Part shown: positions 60,295 through 64,000 of the stretch, piece by piece
Numbering within the stretch: position 1 is the first letter of the stretch
How the letters are laid out: each line of letters opens with the position of its first letter
Assembly: GCF_934561735.1 (NCBI RefSeq)
Contig: NZ_CAKTGT010000001.1
Coordinates: 186,001-250,000, forward strand
Length of the DNA stretch: 64,000 nt
Origin: an uncultured Eubacterium sp.
GTDB lineage: Bacteria > Bacillota > Clostridia > Oscillospirales > Acutalibacteraceae
Direction of reading: 5' to 3'
Program-made: the position numbers and the translations under genes
Notes under the pieces: model-generated
Seen by the model: only the letters and a program-made list of their open reading frames with translations
Database searches by the model: none
Told to the model about the DNA's origin: nothing

Positions 60295-62362
60295 TTTTCT
60301 TTTGCTCCTTTTGTTTTTGGATTAAGCGTTTGATTATGTATTTGCCGGCAACCTCGCCGCTTTTGCCGTAGTTTGCAACATATTGTGTGCGAATATCTTT
60401 GATTTTTTCGGTATACTCGTTTTTGTTTTGCAACATTTTGGCAATATCTGTTGACATTCCGTCAAATTCATTTGGCTTGTATCGCTTGCCGATTATGTCC
60501 CTCAGCTTCAATTCAAGCGGCTCAATTCCGATTTCTTCGTAATCCTCGTTGTAAATTTTAGGCGGAGTATCAATGAAAATACACGGCTTGAGTGTTACAT
60601 ATGAAAATTCAAAACAGGTTGATGACCAGTCCGTAATTACAATGTCGGAATTGTAGATTGAGTCGGCATTTGAAAAATCAAGTTCAAATGTCAAATCGTT
60701 TCCGTCATAATCCTTGTATTTTTCAACAAGTGCTTCAAGACGGTTTGGATAACGCTTTTTGTATTCCGGGTGCGGCCGCACAACTACATTATAACCCTTT
60801 TTAAGCAATTCGTAAAGCAGTTTGTCTATACAACTGTCAAGAATATTGTCCTCTTGCCATGACGGAGCAATAAGAATTTTCGGCTTTGCGTTTTCCGACT
60901 TAGGCATATTGTCGTATTTTTCCTGTAACGCTTCCAAAAATCCGTAGCCGCATACAACAAGTTCTTTTTGCGGAAGATTGTATAATTCTTCTTGTTTGCG
61001 AATTTCTGGGATTTGAAAATCGCCTACGCAAAAGATTGTGTCAAAATGGTCAAGGCAACCTTTGTGCATTACCATATGTGTACTCATCGGACCGTGAACG
61101 GTGTAGATGTATTCAATGTCCTTTTTTACATAAGAGCGTTTGTAATAATAGGTTTCCAAATCCGGAGTGGTCATAAGCACAATGTCGGCGTCCATTTTCA
61201 TAAAAAGTGTCATCATCTTTTTTTCGCCGATAAAGTATGCACGAAGGTTTTTTTGCTCTTTTTCAAGATTAAAAATATTGTCGTTCGGGTCGTTTGTTAC
61301 ATAGTGAATGACTATGTTTGAATTATTCAAAATGTAGTTGACAATTCGTTCAAAGTATTTGTAAAATCCGCCGTTTTCGGCATAAATCACAAGGTGTTTG
61401 TTTTCAACGGAGAAAAAGCGTTTGTAGTCCTTTTTTTCTCTTTTATAAAGTTCGGTGCCACGCTTAGGAGAGTTTGTTTTGCCAACCGAAGAGAGTTTTT
61501 CAAGTTCCTTTTTGCTTTTTTCAAGAGCATCGTAATCAATATATTTTTTCGGATTCATTACAGTGTTCAAAATTAATTGCTGAACCATTGTAAACAGATT
61601 GCTGCAAATCCAGTAAAAGCCGATACCGGCAGGAACAAATCCGCCTAATACAAGCGAAATGCCGATAGATACAGCGTTTGTTCCTATTTGTTCAAATCTG
61701 TTTTGCTCTGCCTGAAGAGGATTTTTGATGTTTTGGAAAAGGCAAAGTGCAAGTGCCGACAATCCTGCCAAAACAGGCACAATGTACATAATTCCGCCGG
61801 CGGTAAACGGAGTTGCCGAAAGGTCAAATCCGCAAAAGTTCATGCTGAGCGAATCAATAGCCGCCGTGGTTGAATTTGAGCAAATTCCGGCAAGCGAAAG
61901 ACCGTTTTGCACCTCTCTGACGGCAAAAAGTTGAACTGTGTTTGATGTGATGTCAAAACCTGTTTTGTCACAAACAAAGGTGAGAAGCTGTGTTATTTCT
62001 TCTTTGCCGAGCGACAGTATGTGCGTGAGCGGATTGTAGATAATCTGAATAACACACATAAGTAAGAACAACTGGATTATCATCGGGATAAGGCCTGCGA
62101 GCGGGTGATAATGCTGTTCCTTGTACAGTTTTAACTGCTCATCGGAAATTTTATCCTTTTCGCCGAAGTATTTTGCTTTGATGTTATTTAATTGCGGCTG
62201 AATTCTTATCAGGCTTAATGAATTTTTATGTGTCCATAAGGCTATAGGGAACAGTATAACCTTTGTAATCAGCGTAAACAATATTATTGCCACACCGTAA
62301 TTTGACAAAAGATTATAGCAAAATTTCATTATAAACCCAAAAGGCTTGGCTATGTATTCCAT
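60281..62362 (-). CDS. Fusion of a YidC/Oxa1 insertase domain and a CDP-glycerol glycerophosphotransferase (TagB/TagF-like)
   Basis: A 693-residue protein with two parts. Residues 1 to about 270 match the YidC/Oxa1 core: ILFTLITKVILFPIAL (helix with the groove residue, here K34), a cytoplasmic hairpin, IPMIIQLFLLMCVIQIIYNP and GIGFYWICSNLFTMVQQ. After a charged linker (about 275-320), residues 320-690 are a GT-B glycerophosphotransferase of the wall teichoic acid type, with VHGPMS (H423), IAPSW (498-502), VVRPHPEY (527-534) and ITDWSSTCFEF (576-586), the TagF-family signatures. GGAG lies before the ATG, 10 bp after the sulfatase-fold gene. The transferase domain should face the cytoplasm and polymerise or prime a glycerol-phosphate-like polymer; why it carries an insertase domain is not known. 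Confidence 0.9.
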   Translation of the reverse strand: MEYIAKPFGFIMKFCYNLLSNYGVAIILFTLITKVILFPIALWTHKNSLSLIRIQPQLNNIKAKYFGEKDKISDEQLKLYKEQHYHPLAGLIPMIIQLFLLMCVIQIIYNPLTHILSLGKEEITQLLTFVCDKTGFDITSNTVQLFAVREVQNGLSLAGICSNSTTAAIDSLSMNFCGFDLSATPFTAGGIMYIVPVLAGLSALALCLFQNIKNPLQAEQNRFEQIGTNAVSIGISLVLGGFVPAGIGFYWICSNLFTMVQQLILNTVMNPKKYIDYDALEKSKKELEKLSSVGKTNSPKRGTELYKREKKDYKRFFSVENKHLVIYAENGGFYKYFERIVNYILNNSNIVIHYVTNDPNDNIFNLEKEQKNLRAYFIGEKKMMTLFMKMDADIVLMTTPDLETYYYKRSYVKKDIEYIYTVHGPMSTHMVMHKGCLDHFDTIFCVGDFQIPEIRKQEELYNLPQKELVVCGYGFLEALQEKYDNMPKSENAKPKILIAPSWQEDNILDSCIDKLLYELLKKGYNVVVRPHPEYKKRYPNRLEALVEKYKDYDGNDLTFELDFSNADSIYNSDIVITDWSSTCFEFSYVTLKPCIFIDTPPKIYNEDYEEIGIEPLELKLRDIIGKRYKPNEFDGMSTDIAKMLQNKNEYTEKIKDIRTQYVANYGKSGEVAGKYIIKRLIQKQKEQKKNGSN

Positions 62363-62372
62363 TCGCTTCTCC

Positions 62373-64000
62373 TTAATACCAGGCTTGCTTGGTATCTATT
62401 GACTTTTCAAATTTCCAATTGTTTTTGTCTGCGGCGTCGCCGGTTATTTTGTATTTGTCAAATATCAGCTTGCTGTCGCCACTCAATCGTGAGTGATAAT
62501 AAATTCTTGTTCTTGTTTGATTTTCGTCAATGTCAAACAAGCTTTCGCCGTAATTGTGGGTTGTCTTGAGATTTGTGTCTTTTACTATTGTAGGAATAAT
62601 ATCGGTAAGTGATGCCTGAGTATGCCTTGTTTTTAATTCACCTTTTGAATTTTTCGGCTTAACAAATAAACAGGTTCTTGTGCCCTTGTCCATATATTTG
62701 AGCATTGACTCGGTATCGGTGTACGGATAGCCGTGGTCACCTGTGATGACAATCGTTGTGTTGTCGTAAACGCCCAAACGCTTCAGTTCTTTAATATATT
62801 CATCAATAATTTTAAAAGAGCCGATTGTTTGCTCAATAGAGGTTGATTCCTCAACTCTTTCAACATTTGAGTTGAGAGTAAACGGCGAGTGACTTCCGTG
62901 CAAATATATAAAAGTAAAGTTTTTGTCGCTGTCGTATGTGTCAAGTCCGCTTGCGGTTAAGTTTTTGTATACTGCTGCGTCATCGTCGTGATAGATTTTG
63001 CCGTCGGTTTTAAGGTCGGATAACTTCAAAACCGTTCCGTAAACCGTAAACTTAAACATTGTTGTTGACAAGCTAAAAGGTAAAATTCTACATCCTGAAA
63101 GTTGAAGTAAATAGGATAAAATATTTTTTTTGTTCGGGGTATAACCGTTTACTTTTACAGTATTGTCGGCAATGTCTTTTAAGTATTTTGCGTCCGAGTA
63201 TTCATAGTATCTGTCAACATAAAGGTTAACATTGTAGCCGTTACTTTTCAAATCCTTTAAAAACGGCGAGGTTGTGTATGCTTTTTTAAAGTATTCGTTC
63301 GCACTTGTTTTGCCGTCATATGTTACGCCGGTAATCATTCCCGTAACAGCCGGATATGTCCTTGAAAAAGTCGAAACCGTATTGTCAAAGTATGTAAATC
63401 CGTCGAGCGTTTTGCTGAAATAATCGGGGTATTTTTCAACAACTTCATCGTAAAAGATTTTGTCAAATCTGTCAAAAAGGAAGTAAACAACATTTTCTTT
63501 GTCCGAAACATTGAACATATTTTTTTCTGTCAGTGCATATTCAACTTTTGCACCGTTGGTTTTTGCCGCATTTTTTGCGGTAAAGTCGGTTAAAAGTGTT
63601 GCCGAGTTCATTGCTATAAGTAAAACGCAGAGAAAAACACAAATGTTTTTCCATTGCTTTTTAAGGAATAAACCGAGTAGCAACATAATATAAATTGTTA
63701 TTCCTAAAATAATAAAATACGCATTTTGTGCCTTGTTTAAGTCAATTCTTACATCACCGGATACAAATGTACCTTTTCCGATGGTTAGATTGTATATGTA
63801 GCTTGATGCGAAAATTGAAAGAATAACCGATGTGACGATATTGAGCAGTTGTTTGTTGAATATCATCAAAAATCCGAAAACCGCAGCAAAACACGCAAGA
63901 AAGCCTAACAAAAGCGGCAAAATGAAATCGCCGAGTGCAAAGGAAAATTCCTGTGCGTTGTTTGCAAAAATATCAATCGGATTGACTATAAATATTACAA
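62373..64000 (-). CDS. Membrane-bound sulfatase-fold phosphotransferase/hydrolase (partial, 5-prime end outside window)
   Basis: The reading frame stays open to base 64000 without a convincing start, so the gene is truncated at its N-terminal end by the window. The visible part has at least four membrane helices at its start, then a long extracellular alkaline-phosphatase-superfamily domain. VVYFLFDRFD is the first metal-site strand, STFSRTYPAVTGM carries the likely Ser/Thr nucleophile, and VITGDHGYPY and GSHSPF are further sulfatase-fold motifs. It resembles LtaS-type enzymes that transfer phospho-alcohol groups to surface glycans. It lies 10 bp before the YidC-glycerophosphotransferase fusion, so all three minus-strand genes likely build or decorate one surface polymer. 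The substrate is inferred only. Confidence 0.82.
   Translation of the reverse strand, partial: VIFIVNPIDIFANNAQEFSFALGDFILPLLLGFLACFAAVFGFLMIFNKQLLNIVTSVILSIFASSYIYNLTIGKGTFVSGDVRIDLNKAQNAYFIILGITIYIMLLLGLFLKKQWKNICVFLCVLLIAMNSATLLTDFTAKNAAKTNGAKVEYALTEKNMFNVSDKENVVYFLFDRFDKIFYDEVVEKYPDYFSKTLDGFTYFDNTVSTFSRTYPAVTGMITGVTYDGKTSANEYFKKAYTTSPFLKDLKSNGYNVNLYVDRYYEYSDAKYLKDIADNTVKVNGYTPNKKNILSYLLQLSGCRILPFSLSTTMFKFTVYGTVLKLSDLKTDGKIYHDDDAAVYKNLTASGLDTYDSDKNFTFIYLHGSHSPFTLNSNVERVEESTSIEQTIGSFKIIDEYIKELKRLGVYDNTTIVITGDHGYPYTDTESMLKYMDKGTRTCLFVKPKNSKGELKTRHTQASLTDIIPTIVKDTNLKTTHNYGESLFDIDENQTRTRIYYHSRLSGDSKLIFDKYKITGDAADKNNWKFEKSIDTKQAWY

Noticed and set aside
63760..63920. TTG at 63920 as start of the sulfatase-fold gene
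   Set aside because: The frame remains open through hydrophobic sequence to the end of the window, so the true start is most likely beyond it.

Overview
The window is the replication-origin region of a low- to mid-GC Gram-positive anaerobe, most likely a gut clostridium of the Ruminococcaceae/Oscillospirales type. The evidence is gene content: dnaA-dnaN-yaaA-recF-remB-gyrB-gyrA, the rpmH-rnpA-yidD-yidC-jag-mnmE-mnmG-rsmG-noc-soj-spo0J block, a Trp T-box, LCP and VanW/VanZ proteins, rubrerythrin, pyruvate phosphate dikinase, and a domain-permuted GH3 beta-glucosidase of the kind known from Ruminococcus. No 16S gene is present, so the genus is inference.

Layout. 0-2.6 kb: end of purine synthesis (stand-alone AICAR transformylase, purA). 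2.7-3.3 kb: a HepT/MntA toxin-antitoxin pair (minus). 3.4-8.6 kb: ClC channel plus GH3 glucosidase, then fructose-bisphosphate aldolase. 8.6-12.2 kb (minus): a small secreted-type protein, a folate operon (folE-folP-folB-folK) and a degenerate LCP protein. 12.4-23.4 kb: dnaA, the DnaA-box cluster of oriC, dnaN to gyrA, and an LCP wall-polymer ligase. 23.4-25.4 kb: a Trp-specific T-box leader driving a lone trpB2. 25.5-28.7 kb: phosphatase, XRE regulator with twin operators, mtnN and a VanZ protein. 28.8-39.8 kb: the rpmH-to-parB block plus serS, on the same strand as dnaA instead of divergent from it. 39.8-42.1 kb: tRNA-Gly, rubrerythrin and a HAD phosphatase between two copies of a 264-bp MITE-like element. 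42.3-48.7 kb: purine salvage (xpt, a BMP-type nucleoside ABC transporter, hpt). 48.8-53.6 kb: secreted CAP protein, MATE pump, VanW lipoprotein, glmU. 53.9-56.5 kb: ppdK. 56.7-60.0 kb: an unusually AT-rich gene for a 1097-aa secreted vWA/calcium-repeat/lipase protein. 60.1-64.0 kb (minus): a cell-surface polymer cluster that includes a protein fusing a YidC/Oxa1 insertase domain to a CDP-glycerol glycerophosphotransferase, and a sulfatase-fold membrane enzyme that runs off the window.

Two families of short palindromic interspersed repeats decorate the intergenic regions. Family 1 has about 20 hairpins at ten loci, each carrying a CCCCTACG/CGTAGGGG arm around one of several exchangeable palindromic cores. 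Family 2 has six copies with conserved arms and a swapped central palindrome; one lies between dnaA and the DnaA boxes and two lie inside the MITE-like elements.

The strongest candidates for something new are the YidC-glycerophosphotransferase fusion and its partners, the two modular repeat families with the nested MITE, and the vWA/lipase surface protein.
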